The notes beneath the pieces were generated by a model, which was not told where the DNA came from, made no database searches, and saw only the letters and a program-made list of their open reading frames with translations. Positions 8,850-16,842 of a DNA stretch of 48,653 nucleotides are shown here, one piece after another (within the stretch, counting starts at the first letter, position 1; the number at the start of each line of letters is the position of its first letter). The DNA comes from Rubrivivax sp. (lineage in GTDB: Bacteria; Pseudomonadota; Gammaproteobacteria; Burkholderiales; Burkholderiaceae_C), in contig JAUXRG010000017.1 in assembly GCA_030681795.1 (NCBI GenBank), positions 1 through 48,653 of the forward strand. The letters are read 5' to 3'. Both the position numbers and the translations under genes were made by a program.

Positions 8850-9878
8850 TCACGCCGACTGCCGCGCCAGCAGGTCGTTGGCCGCCGGCCATCGCGGGTG
8901 CAGTTCGGCCAGTTCGTCGAAGAAAGTCGTCACCGCGCGCAATTGCGCGGCGCAGTCGTCCAGCGTATTCATCGCGGCGCGAAAGGCGGGGCCGCCAGGC
9001 AGTGCGTGCACCGCCCAGCCGATGTGCTTGCGCGCGCTGCGCACGCCGATGAATTCGCCATACAGCGCGTAGTGGTCGTGCAGATGCTCCGTCAGCCAGC
9101 GCTGGACGTCGCGCGTGGCGGGCGGTGGCAGCAGCGTGCCGTGCTCCAGATAGTGCGCGATCTCGCGGAAGATCCAGGGCCGGCCCTGCGCGGCGCGGCC
9201 GATCATCAGCGCATCGGCCTTCGTATATTCGAGCACCTCGCGCGCCTGGGCCGGCGTGGCGATGTCGCCATTGGCCACCACGGGGATGGCCAGCGCCGAT
9301 TTCACCGCCGCCACCGTGTCGTGCTCGGCGGCGCCGCCGTAGCCTTGTTCGCGCGTGCGCCCGTGCACGGTGAGCAGGGCGACGCCGGCGCCCTCGGCCG
9401 CGCGCGCCAGGCGCAAGGCATTGCGCTCAGTGGCGCACCAGCCGGTGCGCATCTTCAGCGTCACCGGCACGCCCCGCGGCGCGCAGGCCGCCACCACGGC
9501 CTCGACGATGGCCAGCGCGAGCCTCTCGTCGCGCATCAGCGCCGAGCCGGCCCAGGTGTTGCACACCTTCTTGGCCGGGCAGCCCATATTGATGTCGATG
9601 ATCTGCGCCCCGCGGTCGATGTTGTAGCGGGCGCAATCGGCCATCTCGGCGGGTGCCACGCCCGCGATCTGCACCGCGATGGGCCCGGGCTCGCCGCGGT
9701 GGTCGGCTCGGCGCGAGGTCTTCAGCGTGGCCCACAGCTCGCGCTTGCTGGTCACCATCTCGCTCACCGCGTACCCCGCGCCCAGGCGGCGGCAAAGCAT
9801 GCGAAAAGGCCGGTCCGTGACCCCGGCCATGGGGGCGACGAAGAGTGCGTTGGGGAGTTCGAAGGCGCCGATGCGCAT
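8850..9878 (-). CDS. dusB: tRNA-dihydrouridine synthase B
   Basis: This 342-residue FMN-dependent reductase has the TIM-barrel Dus fold: VAPMAGVTDRPFRMLCRRLG at the start, the catalytic cysteine in NMGCPAKKVC (proton donor to the uridine), and the FMN phosphate-binding region ANGDI...GRAAQGRPW. It reduces uridine to dihydrouridine in the tRNA D-loop with NADPH. Placement before fis identifies it as DusB rather than DusA or DusC. A TATACT -10-like box lies about 41 bp upstream on the same strand. No clear Shine-Dalgarno precedes the ATG. Confidence 0.96.
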   Translation of the reverse strand: MRIGAFELPNALFVAPMAGVTDRPFRMLCRRLGAGYAVSEMVTSKRELWATLKTSRRADHRGEPGPIAVQIAGVAPAEMADCARYNIDRGAQIIDINMGCPAKKVCNTWAGSALMRDERLALAIVEAVVAACAPRGVPVTLKMRTGWCATERNALRLARAAEGAGVALLTVHGRTREQGYGGAAEHDTVAAVKSALAIPVVANGDIATPAQAREVLEYTKADALMIGRAAQGRPWIFREIAHYLEHGTLLPPPATRDVQRWLTEHLHDHYALYGEFIGVRSARKHIGWAVHALPGGPAFRAAMNTLDDCAAQLRAVTTFFDELAELHPRWPAANDLLARQSA

Positions 9879-9918
9879 GGGGCCGGGGCAGGTGGACGGT
9901 GCTTAAAAATGCGGCACG

Positions 9919-9924
9919 AGTATA
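9919..9924 (-). promoter_or_regulatory. Candidate -10 box for dusB-fis-purH
   Basis: The minus strand reads TATACT here, matching five of six sigma-70 -10 positions, about 41 nt before the dusB ATG. No convincing -35 is visible. Confidence 0.4.
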
Positions 9925-9975
9925 GCCGCGCCACCTGTCGGCACGCCTGCACCAGGCCGGCCCGCAACGCTTGCC

Positions 9976-9981
9976 CATAAT
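9976..9981 (+). promoter_or_regulatory. Candidate -10 box of a leaderless transcript
   Basis: CATAAT, followed by GC, ends 8 nt before the ATG at 9990. A start site at the usual distance would coincide with the start codon, and no ribosome-binding site is present. Confidence 0.4.
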
Positions 9982-9989
9982 GCACCGCA

Positions 9990-10472
9990 ATGGAAGCCTG
10001 GATGCAGCCCCTGCTCGCCGCGCTGGCGCTGCCGCAATACGGCCTGAGCACGGTCTTCGTGGTCGCCACCGTTTCGGCCACCTTGCTGCCGCTGGGCAGC
10101 GAGGCCGCCGTCTTCGGCCTCGTCAAGCTCAACCCGCATCTGTTCTGGCCGGCGGTGCTCGTGGCCACGGCGGGCAACACGCTGGGGGGCGCCATCAGCT
10201 GGTGGATGGGCTACGGCGCCGAGACGCTGTATGAACGCGTCAAGCACAAACGCTTCGAGGGCCATGCATTGCGCTGGTTGGAGCGTCTGGGCCCCAAGGC
10301 CTGCCTGCTTTCCTGGCTGCCTGGCGTGGGCGACCCGCTGTGCGCGGTGGCGGGCTGGCTCAAGCTGCCCTTCTGGCCCTGCGTGGCATACATGGCCATC
10401 GGCAAGTTCGGGCGCTACGTCACCATGACCGCGGCGCTGCTGTGGGTGTTTCCCGGCGCCTTCAACCCGTAG
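9990..10472 (+). CDS. YqaA-family small membrane protein (DedA/VTT-like)
   Basis: This 160-residue inner-membrane protein has about four hydrophobic segments. It contains the SNARE-associated/VTT-type core: GSEAAVFGLVKLNP, GNTLGGAISWWMGYGAE, and the loop WLPGVGDPLCAVAGWLK that is diagnostic of YqaA proteins. Relatives of the DedA superfamily are linked to lipid scrambling or undecaprenyl-phosphate flipping, but YqaA itself has no firm function. It stands alone, divergent from dusB. Confidence 0.85.
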   Translation: MEAWMQPLLAALALPQYGLSTVFVVATVSATLLPLGSEAAVFGLVKLNPHLFWPAVLVATAGNTLGGAISWWMGYGAETLYERVKHKRFEGHALRWLERLGPKACLLSWLPGVGDPLCAVAGWLKLPFWPCVAYMAIGKFGRYVTMTAALLWVFPGAFNP

Positions 10473-10523
10473 GCGACGAACTGCCGCCGCACGGCTGAAT
10501 CCGAGGCCGCGCGCCCGGCCGCG

Positions 10524-10796
10524 TCACGGCGCACCCGGCGCCGAACGCCTGGCCTCGCGCAGCATGTAGAGGTACAGGCTCTCCACCTTCTCGCGCGCCC
10601 ACGGCGTCTTGCGCAGCAGCTTCAGGCTGGACGCCAGGCTGGGGTCGGTGGTGAAGCAGCGCAGCGGGATGCGCTCGCCCAGACCGGCCCAGCCATATTG
10701 CGCGGCCAGCGCCGTGAGCATGGCCTCGAGCGTCACGCCGTGCAACGGGTTGCGCGCTTGCGCGCGTGCGGGCGTCGATGCGGGCGTGGCATTCAC
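10524..10796 (-). CDS. VF530-type (DUF2132) DNA-binding protein
   Basis: This protein of about 90 residues matches the VF530/DUF2132 family: NPLHGVTLEAMLTALAAQYGW, then DPSLASSLKLLRKTPWARE. Members are small, mostly helical proteins proposed from structure to bind DNA; the biological role is unknown. The family core begins after an N-terminal tail. I chose the GTG at 10796 because it leaves a short tail (VNATPAST); a longer in-frame ATG start at 10898 would overlap the 5' end of the divergent carboxypeptidase gene, which starts at 10879. Confidence 0.8.
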   Translation of the reverse strand: MNATPASTPARAQARNPLHGVTLEAMLTALAAQYGWAGLGERIPLRCFTTDPSLASSLKLLRKTPWAREKVESLYLYMLREARRSAPGAP

Positions 10797-10878
10797 CGGT
10801 CGATTCTGGCAGGCCACAAGACCCCACCCCCGGCGCTGGCCCCAGAATGTCGCCCAGCGCGCCACACCGAGGACCTTC

Positions 10879-12372
10879 ATGAGCACTGCCACCCCCACCT
10901 ACGACGAGCTTTCCGGCACCTGGACGCGCCTGCACCGGCTGGGCCACCTGCAGTCCATCGCCGGCTGGGACCAGGCCGCGAATATGCCCCCCAAAGGCAA
11001 CGAGGCGCGGGCCGCGGCCTTGTCCGAGATGGCCGCGCTGCTGCACCGCATGCGCACCGACGCGCAACTGCCAACGCAGCTGGCGCGCGCCGAACAGGAG
11101 CCGCTGTCGGAGTTGCAGCGCGCCAACCTGCGCGAGATGCGGCGCGAGTGGCGCGCCGCCAACGCCCTGCCCGAGGCGCTGGTGCAGCGCCAGCAGCTGG
11201 CCACCAGCCGCTGCGAGCATGCCTGGAGAACGCAGCGCCCGGCCAACGACTGGGCCGGTTTCCTCGAGAACTTCCGCGAGGTGCTCAAGACCGGCCGCGA
11301 AGAGGCGGCGCTGCTTGCCGACATGTCCGGCCTGCGCAAGTACGACGCGCTGATGGACCGCTACGAGCCCGGCATGACCTGCGCCCAGCTCGACCGCGTC
11401 TTCGGCGAAGTGCGGCAATGGCTGCCCGGGTTGATCCACCAGGTGCGCGAGAAGCAGTCCAGCGAAAGCGTCATCCATCCCGTAGGCCCCTTCCCGCAGG
11501 CGGCGCAGCGTGCGCTGTGCGAGCAGGTGATGCGCTCGCTGGGTTTCGATTTCGAGGCCGGACGACTGGACGTCAGCACCCACCCCTTCTGCGGCGGCGT
11601 GCCCGAAGATGTGCGCATGACGACGCGTTTTCGCGAGGACGACTTCCTGGGCAGCCTGATGGGCACGGTCCACGAGACCGGCCACGGCCGTTACGAGCAG
11701 AACCTGCCGCGCGATCTGCTCGGCCAGCCGGTGGCCCACGCGCGCTCGATGGCGCTGCACGAGAGCCAGAGCCTGTCCTTCGAGATGCAGCTGGGCAGCC
11801 ACCCCGGCTTCGTGAACCGGCTGGCACCCCTGGTGGTGCAGGCTTTCGGCGACCAGCCGGCCTTCGAGCCGCGCAACCTGCACCGCCTGATGACGCGCGT
11901 GAAGCCGGGATTCATCCGCGTCGATGCCGACGAGGTGACCTACGCCGCGCACATCATCCTGCGCTACGAGATCGAGCGGCCGCTGGTCGAGGGCGAGATC
12001 GAACCCGAAGACGTGCCGGCGCTGTGGGACGCCAAGATGATGGAGCTGCTGGGCGTGGACACGCGCGGCAATTTCAAGGACGGCCCGATGCAGGACGTGC
12101 ATTGGCCCGAGGCGCTGTTCGGCTATTTCCCCTGCTACTCGCTGGGCGCGATGTACGCCGCGCAGTGGTTCACTGCCATGCGCCGCGCCATGCCCGACCT
12201 GGATGCGCGCATCGGCACGGGCGACCTGGCCGCGGTATTCGACTGGTTGCGCGAGAACATCTGGAGCCAGGCCAGCCGCTGGACGACGGATGAACTGGCG
12301 CGCCGCGCCAGTGGCGAGACGCTCAACCCCGCGCACTTCAAGGCGCACCTGCAGGCGCGCTACCTGGGTTGA
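10879..12372 (+). CDS. Carboxypeptidase M32 (thermostable carboxypeptidase Taq family)
   Basis: This 497-residue zinc metallocarboxypeptidase has the active-site motif HETGH at residues 265-269 and the downstream family signature HESQSLSFEMQLG, which carries the third zinc ligand glutamate. Length equals the M32 norm of about 500. It would remove C-terminal amino acids from peptides in the cytoplasm. There is no signal peptide. The start at 10879 gives the usual N-terminus (TYDELSGTWTRLHRLGHLQ). Neighbours do not suggest a pathway. Confidence 0.94.
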   Translation: MSTATPTYDELSGTWTRLHRLGHLQSIAGWDQAANMPPKGNEARAAALSEMAALLHRMRTDAQLPTQLARAEQEPLSELQRANLREMRREWRAANALPEALVQRQQLATSRCEHAWRTQRPANDWAGFLENFREVLKTGREEAALLADMSGLRKYDALMDRYEPGMTCAQLDRVFGEVRQWLPGLIHQVREKQSSESVIHPVGPFPQAAQRALCEQVMRSLGFDFEAGRLDVSTHPFCGGVPEDVRMTTRFREDDFLGSLMGTVHETGHGRYEQNLPRDLLGQPVAHARSMALHESQSLSFEMQLGSHPGFVNRLAPLVVQAFGDQPAFEPRNLHRLMTRVKPGFIRVDADEVTYAAHIILRYEIERPLVEGEIEPEDVPALWDAKMMELLGVDTRGNFKDGPMQDVHWPEALFGYFPCYSLGAMYAAQWFTAMRRAMPDLDARIGTGDLAAVFDWLRENIWSQASRWTTDELARRASGETLNPAHFKAHLQARYLG

Positions 12373-12405
12373 AGGTGGCGCCACGTGGCCAGGCGCAGGT
12401 CGGGC

Positions 12406-12834
12406 TCAAATGGGGCTTGGGCGCGTGGTGGCCTGTTCTGCAGCCGCCGCGGCAAAGTCCGTGTGGCTGACTTCGCCCACCATCAAGCCGCCGTCGCAGC
12501 CGAAATCCGGGCGGTCATTCGACGACGACCGGTGCGCCTCCAACCGGTCCATCAGGCGTGAAAGCAGGTCGTGCAGCGCGGGGTCCTCCTGCGGCAGCGG
12601 CAGGCTCGAGAGCTGCGAACAGATCTTGGCCAACCCGTAAGCCGGGATGTCGTCGATGACCGCGCTGCCTCCCTTGCCCAGGGACAGCTCGAGTGCCGCC
12701 AGATACGGCAGCACCTCGCGCGAGCCGCGCACGCGGTCGAGCAGGGTTTTGAGCGACTGCTGCATGAGCCGCCCGCGCACGAACGCGACGCCATCGGGGC
12801 GGGCAGCGGTGGCAGGGTCTGACGGCAGGGGCAT
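12406..12834 (-). CDS. Conserved hypothetical protein
   Basis: I do not recognise the family. The product (142 residues from the ATG at 12834; 157 from an ATG at 12879) is soluble and largely helical. It has a coherent core FVRGRLMQQSLKTLLDRVR, VLPYLAALELSLGKGG and GLAKICSQLSSLPLP, and an Ala-rich C-terminus. No signal peptide, membrane segment or metal motif is seen. Neither start has a good ribosome site. It lies convergent to the M32 gene (33 bp between stops) and downstream of the patatin gene on the opposite side. Confidence 0.6.
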   Translation of the reverse strand: MPLPSDPATAARPDGVAFVRGRLMQQSLKTLLDRVRGSREVLPYLAALELSLGKGGSAVIDDIPAYGLAKICSQLSSLPLPQEDPALHDLLSRLMDRLEAHRSSSNDRPDFGCDGGLMVGEVSHTDFAAAAAEQATTRPSPI

Positions 12835-12915
12835 GGCGGCGCGTCTCGGGGCGGATGAAGCCGGGTTATCGGCCCCCATGCCGCAGCACTTGAGTGCGTG
12901 CCGCAGACCCCCGGA

Positions 12916-14127
12916 TCAGGCCCGCCGCGCCCGCGCCGCCAGGGCGTGATCCAGATCGTTGAGCACTTCGTCCAGCCGGCGCAAAGCCCGCGCGGCGCGC
13001 GTGCCGCCGCGGCGCCTTCGCTTGATCAGCATGCGGTGTTCGTCATCCAGCACGGCGTCGTCCAGGTGCAGGCCGTGGCGCGCAAACGTCGCACCCAGCA
13101 CGCTGCGCCGCGAGCGCAGGTCGGCCCGCGTGCGCTGATAGGCGTGCTCGGCGAGCCGGCGGCGCTGCGAATAGCCGAAGGTATTGGCCAGGAAGAGTTC
13201 GGGGTCGCGGTGATCGGGCTCGAACAGCACGACGTCAGTGCCGGGGTGGCTGCGGTCGTAGCCCCGCAGGCCGAGCTCCAGGCGCGAGTGGACCAGTGAA
13301 CGGAAAGTCTGGCTCAACACCACCGGCAGGCCGCCGTCCACCAGGTGCGGAATGGGCTCGGCCGCGCTGCCCAGCACGTGGTGGTGCGAATGAGTGCCGT
13401 CGAAGGGAACCAGCGGGTTCAGGCACAGCACCAGATCCATGCCCATGTCGAGCAGCACGCCGGCGTGCAGCGTCTTCTTCAAGGCCCCGTCCACGTACCA
13501 GCGGCCGGCGATGGCCACCGGCGGGAACATGCCGGGCAGCGCCGCACTGGCCGCCACGGCCTCGGAGATGGGCACATGGTCCCAACCCGGCAGGCCGAAG
13601 GGCGCGGCCTGGCCGCTGTCGAGATCGGTGGCCACCAGCACCAGGCGGCGGCTCAGGCGGCGGAAATCGTTGCTGCGGCCGCTGGCCGAGAAGACGCGCC
13701 GCAGTTGCGACTCGAGCGCGGCGTTGCTGAACAGGCCCGTGGGCAGGGCCCGACCCAGCCGCTCCAGCGCGGCCAGCAAGGGCCAGCGCTCGAAGACGTA
13801 GCCGAAACCGGCTTGCGCCATCAGGCCGGGCAGCGCGGCAAGGCGCCGGGCGTATTCGCCCAGTGCCGGCCGGTTGAACAGGCCGGGCTGGATGATGTCC
13901 TCGCTCGGACCTTCGTTTTCAATGAACGAGGTGCAGAGCTGGCGCGCCGTCATGCCGTTGGCCAGGCCCGCCGCGATGAAGCCGCCGGCCGACACGCCGA
14001 CGTAGCCGCCCAGTGCGTTGAGGTCCAGACCGGACACGGCCTCTTCCAGCGCGCACAGCGCACCGATCTCGTAGATGGCGCCCAGCGGTCCACCGCCCGC
14101 CAGCGCCAGGCCCATGCGCGGCGCCAA
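12916..14127 (-). CDS. Soluble patatin-like phospholipase, linked to phasin
   Basis: This 403-residue protein has no signal peptide. The patatin core shows the oxyanion loop AGGGPLGA at 10-17, nucleophile GVSAG with Ser46, and DGA with Asp213, so the dyad is complete. The Arg-rich C-terminal 60 residues (IKRRRRGGTRAARA) are basic. It starts 5 bp after the phasin stop, so the two genes are almost certainly co-transcribed. The context suggests that it acts on lipids or polyester at the surface of PHA granules; this is inference, since patatins are lipid acyl hydrolases in general. It is unrelated in architecture to the barrel-bearing patatin at 932-2851. Confidence 0.85.
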   Translation of the reverse strand: MAPRMGLALAGGGPLGAIYEIGALCALEEAVSGLDLNALGGYVGVSAGGFIAAGLANGMTARQLCTSFIENEGPSEDIIQPGLFNRPALGEYARRLAALPGLMAQAGFGYVFERWPLLAALERLGRALPTGLFSNAALESQLRRVFSASGRSNDFRRLSRRLVLVATDLDSGQAAPFGLPGWDHVPISEAVAASAALPGMFPPVAIAGRWYVDGALKKTLHAGVLLDMGMDLVLCLNPLVPFDGTHSHHHVLGSAAEPIPHLVDGGLPVVLSQTFRSLVHSRLELGLRGYDRSHPGTDVVLFEPDHRDPELFLANTFGYSQRRRLAEHAYQRTRADLRSRRSVLGATFARHGLHLDDAVLDDEHRMLIKRRRRGGTRAARALRRLDEVLNDLDHALAARARRA

Positions 14128-14132
14128 GAGAA

Positions 14133-14675
14133 TCAGATGGTCGTCTTGCGGGCGCGCTTGGCCAGTGCCTTGGCCGGTGCCTTGGCCAGCGCCTTGGCCG
14201 CAGGGGCCTTCGCCTTTGCCGCGCGTGTGGCCTTGGCCGGAGCGGCCTTGGACAGCTTGGCGACCGAAGTGGCCAGCGCATCGACGCGCTTGACCAGCGC
14301 GTCCACGTCCTTGGCCGTGGGCACGCCGAGCTTGTTCAACGCCTTGGCGGTGCGGGCCTCGAAGATGGCTTCGAGCTTGTCCCAGTTCTGCCCGGCCTTG
14401 GAAGTGACGGTGTCGGCCATGGCGGTCATCCTGCCGGTGACTTCGCCGATCTTCCCCTCGGCGATGCCTTGGGTCTTCTTCTGCAGGTGGATGCCTTCCT
14501 TGACGAGGGCCTCGAAGACCTTGGTGCCCTCTTCCTGCGCCTTGGAGAAGGCGCCCATCCCCGCCAGCCAGATCTGCTGGGCGGATTCCTTCACCGAACT
14601 GGCGAGCTGGCTGTCCATCAGACCGGCAGCGCCCTTGACCGCTTTTTCCTTGCTGCTCGAGACTTTCTTGACCAT
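14133..14675 (-). CDS. Phasin family protein (PHA granule-associated) with Ala/Lys-rich tail
   Basis: This 180-residue protein has an amphipathic helical phasin domain (about 15-130; QQIWLAGMGAFSKAQEEGTK, then VEALVKRVDAL-like heptads). A histone-like tail (about 140-180) follows, built of A-K-A and A-P-A-K repeats. This matches PhaF/PhaI-type poly(hydroxyalkanoate) granule proteins, whose tail in PhaF binds DNA and helps segregate granules. A strong ribosome site (AAAGGAGA) precedes the ATG at 14675. It is followed at once by the patatin gene and is divergent from the acyl-CoA-reductase-like gene. Bare nucleotide repeats encode part of the tail. Confidence 0.9.
   Translation of the reverse strand: MVKKVSSSKEKAVKGAAGLMDSQLASSVKESAQQIWLAGMGAFSKAQEEGTKVFEALVKEGIHLQKKTQGIAEGKIGEVTGRMTAMADTVTSKAGQNWDKLEAIFEARTAKALNKLGVPTAKDVDALVKRVDALATSVAKLSKAAPAKATRAAKAKAPAAKALAKAPAKALAKRARKTTI
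14154..14201. repeat. Four tandem 12-bp units in the phasin tail
   Basis: Four units of the form (T/C)GCCTTGGCC(A/G)G, the first slightly divergent, encode the AKALAKAPAKALAK stretch on the minus strand. Copy number is likely to vary between strains. Confidence 0.7.
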
Positions 14676-14806
14676 GACATCTCCTTTGCTTCGTTCGTGA
14701 TCAGACCCATTGGAATATAGGGTTCTCCCTTGGGGAATGCAGCCTCAATCTCTAGTGAGGCGGCTCTATGCTCGCGCCCAACCCGCCAGACCCAGGAGCA
14801 CCAGGC

Positions 14807-16816
14807 ATGCAGTATTTCGTCACCGGCGCGACCGGATTCATCGGCAAGCGCCTGGTCAAGGCCCTGCTCGCGCGGCGCGGAGCCAAGGTGCATTTCCTGC
14901 TGCGGCCGGGCAGCGAGAGCAAGCTTGCCGCCCTGTACGAATACTGGGGCCTGAGCGGCGCCGCCCAGGCCCGCGCGGTGCCGGTGGCGGGCGACCTCAC
15001 CGCCGGCAAGCTGGGCGTGGGCAGCGAGACGATGAAGGCGCTGAAGGGCCAGATCGACGCCGTGTACCACCTGGGGGCCGTATACGACCTGGGCGCCGAC
15101 GAAGACAGCCAGGTGCGGGTCAATATCGAAGGCACGCGCAACCTGGTGGAGTTCGCCCGCGCCATCGCCGCCGGGCACCTGCACCATGTCAGCAGCATCG
15201 CCGCCGCGGGGCTGTACGAGGGCGTCTTCCGCGAAGATATGTTCGACGAGGCCGAGGGCCTGGATCACCCCTACTTCATGACCAAGCACGAGAGCGAGAA
15301 GATCGTGCGCAAGGAGTGCAAGGTGCCCTGGACGGTGTACCGCCCGGCGCTGGTGGTGGGCGACAGCCAGACCGGCGAGATGGACAAGATCGACGGCCCG
15401 TACTACTTCTTCAAGCTCATCCAGCGCATGCGCCAGATCCTGCCGCCATGGATGCCCAGCGTGGGCATCGAGGGCGGCCGCATCAATATCGTGCCGGTGG
15501 ATTTCGTGGTCGCGGCGATCGACCACATCAGCCACGCCAAGACCGGGCTCAAGGGCAAGTGCTTCCATCTCGTGGACCCGCAGGGCTACCGCGTGGGCGA
15601 CGTGCTCGACATCTTCAGCCGTGCGGCGCATGCGCCCAAGATGAACCTGTTCGTCAACGCGGCGCTGCTGGGCTTCATCCCGCGGGGCGTGAAGAAGGGC
15701 TTGATGGCCATGGCACCGGTGCGGCGCATCCGCAACGCGGTGATGAAGGACCTGGGCCTGCCCGACGACATGTTCACCTTCATCAATTTCCCGACGCGTT
15801 ACGACCGCCGCGAGCTCGACGCCGTGCTCAAGGGCAGCGGCATCGAATGCCCGCACCTGCGCGACTACGCCTGGGTGCTGTGGGACTACTGGGAGCGCCA
15901 CCTCGACCCCGACCTGTTCATCGACCACAGCCTCAAGGGCGCCGTCGCCGGCAAGGTGGTGCTGGTGACTGGCGGCAGCTCGGGCATCGGCCTGGCCGCG
16001 GCGCACAAGTTTGCCGAGGCCGGCGCCACGACGATCATCTGCGGCCGCGACGCGGCCAAGCTCGACGAGGCCTGCAAGGAGGCCCGGGCCAAGGGCTACG
16101 CCTTCGTGGCCTATGCGGCCGACATCGCCGACATGGCCGACTGCGACCGCTTCGTCAAGCTCGTGATCGAGAACCACAGCGGCGTGGACTTCCTCGTCAA
16201 CAACGCCGGGCGCTCGATCCGCCGGGCCATCGAGGGCAGCTACGACCGCTTCCACGACTACGAGCGCACGATGCAGCTCAACTACTTCGGCTGCCTGCGC
16301 GTGACCATGGGCCTGCTGCCCGGCATGGTGGCCAGGCACAAGGGGCATGTGGTCAATATCAGCTCGATCGGCGTGCTCACCAACGCGCCGCGCTTCTCGG
16401 CCTACGTCGCGAGCAAGGCCGCACTGGACGCCTGGACGCGCTGCGCGAGCAGCGAGTTCGCCGACCAGGGGGTGAGCTTCACCACCATCAACATGCCGCT
16501 GGTGCGCACGCCGATGATCGCGCCCACCAAGCTCTACAACAACGTGCCCACGCTGGCCCCCGAGGAAGCCGCCGACATGATCGCCCAGGCCTGCATCAAC
16601 AAACCCGTGCGCATCGCCACGAGGCTGGGCATCACCGGGCAGGTGCTGCACGCGCTGCTGCCGCGCATCGCGCAGATCGGCATGAATACCGCGTTCCGCA
16701 TGTTCCCGGATTCATCGGCGGCCAAGAGTGGAAAGGACGGCGACAAGAGCGCCAAACCCCATCTCAGCGCCGAGGCCGTGGCCGTCCAGCAACTCATGCG
16801 TGGCATCCACTTCTAG
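14807..16816 (+). CDS. Two-domain SDR, probable alcohol-forming fatty acyl-CoA/aldehyde reductase
   Basis: This 669-residue protein fuses two Rossmann reductases. The N-terminal extended SDR has TGATGFIG at 6-13 and YFMTK (Tyr156, Lys160). The C-terminal classical SDR starts near 382 with TGGSSGIG, NNAGRSIRR and YVASK (Tyr533, Lys537). Both active sites look intact. Conserved blocks (LHHVSSIAAAGLYEG, KHESEKIVRKECKVP, IEGGRINIVPVDFVV, NISSIGVLTNAPRFSAYV) strongly resemble the Marinobacter FALDR-type reductase, which takes fatty acyl-CoA through the aldehyde to the alcohol with NADPH; this is recognition from memory, not a search. A ribosome site (AGGAG, 14794-14798) selects the ATG at 14807. 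It is divergent from the phasin/patatin pair. The substrate is inferred; mycobacterial AcrA1-type reductases are the alternative relatives. Confidence 0.82.
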   Translation: MQYFVTGATGFIGKRLVKALLARRGAKVHFLLRPGSESKLAALYEYWGLSGAAQARAVPVAGDLTAGKLGVGSETMKALKGQIDAVYHLGAVYDLGADEDSQVRVNIEGTRNLVEFARAIAAGHLHHVSSIAAAGLYEGVFREDMFDEAEGLDHPYFMTKHESEKIVRKECKVPWTVYRPALVVGDSQTGEMDKIDGPYYFFKLIQRMRQILPPWMPSVGIEGGRINIVPVDFVVAAIDHISHAKTGLKGKCFHLVDPQGYRVGDVLDIFSRAAHAPKMNLFVNAALLGFIPRGVKKGLMAMAPVRRIRNAVMKDLGLPDDMFTFINFPTRYDRRELDAVLKGSGIECPHLRDYAWVLWDYWERHLDPDLFIDHSLKGAVAGKVVLVTGGSSGIGLAAAHKFAEAGATTIICGRDAAKLDEACKEARAKGYAFVAYAADIADMADCDRFVKLVIENHSGVDFLVNNAGRSIRRAIEGSYDRFHDYERTMQLNYFGCLRVTMGLLPGMVARHKGHVVNISSIGVLTNAPRFSAYVASKAALDAWTRCASSEFADQGVSFTTINMPLVRTPMIAPTKLYNNVPTLAPEEAADMIAQACINKPVRIATRLGITGQVLHALLPRIAQIGMNTAFRMFPDSSAAKSGKDGDKSAKPHLSAEAVAVQQLMRGIHF

Positions 16817-16831
16817 GCCGGCCGTGCCGGC
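16817..16831. terminator. Short GC hairpin between convergent genes
   Basis: GCCGGC-CGT-GCCGGC forms a 6-bp stem between the stops of the SDR gene and the MDR oxidoreductase gene. There is no T-tract. Confidence 0.3.
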
Positions 16832-16842
16832 GGCGCCGGGGT

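Noticed and set aside
10462..12384. A long minus-strand open frame opposite the M32 carboxypeptidase
   Set aside because: Antisense shadow; the plus strand carries HETGH and full-length family similarity.
14618..16651. A long minus-strand open frame opposite the acyl-CoA reductase-like gene
   Set aside because: His/Val/Ala-rich antisense translation without family features; the plus strand has two intact Rossmann domains.
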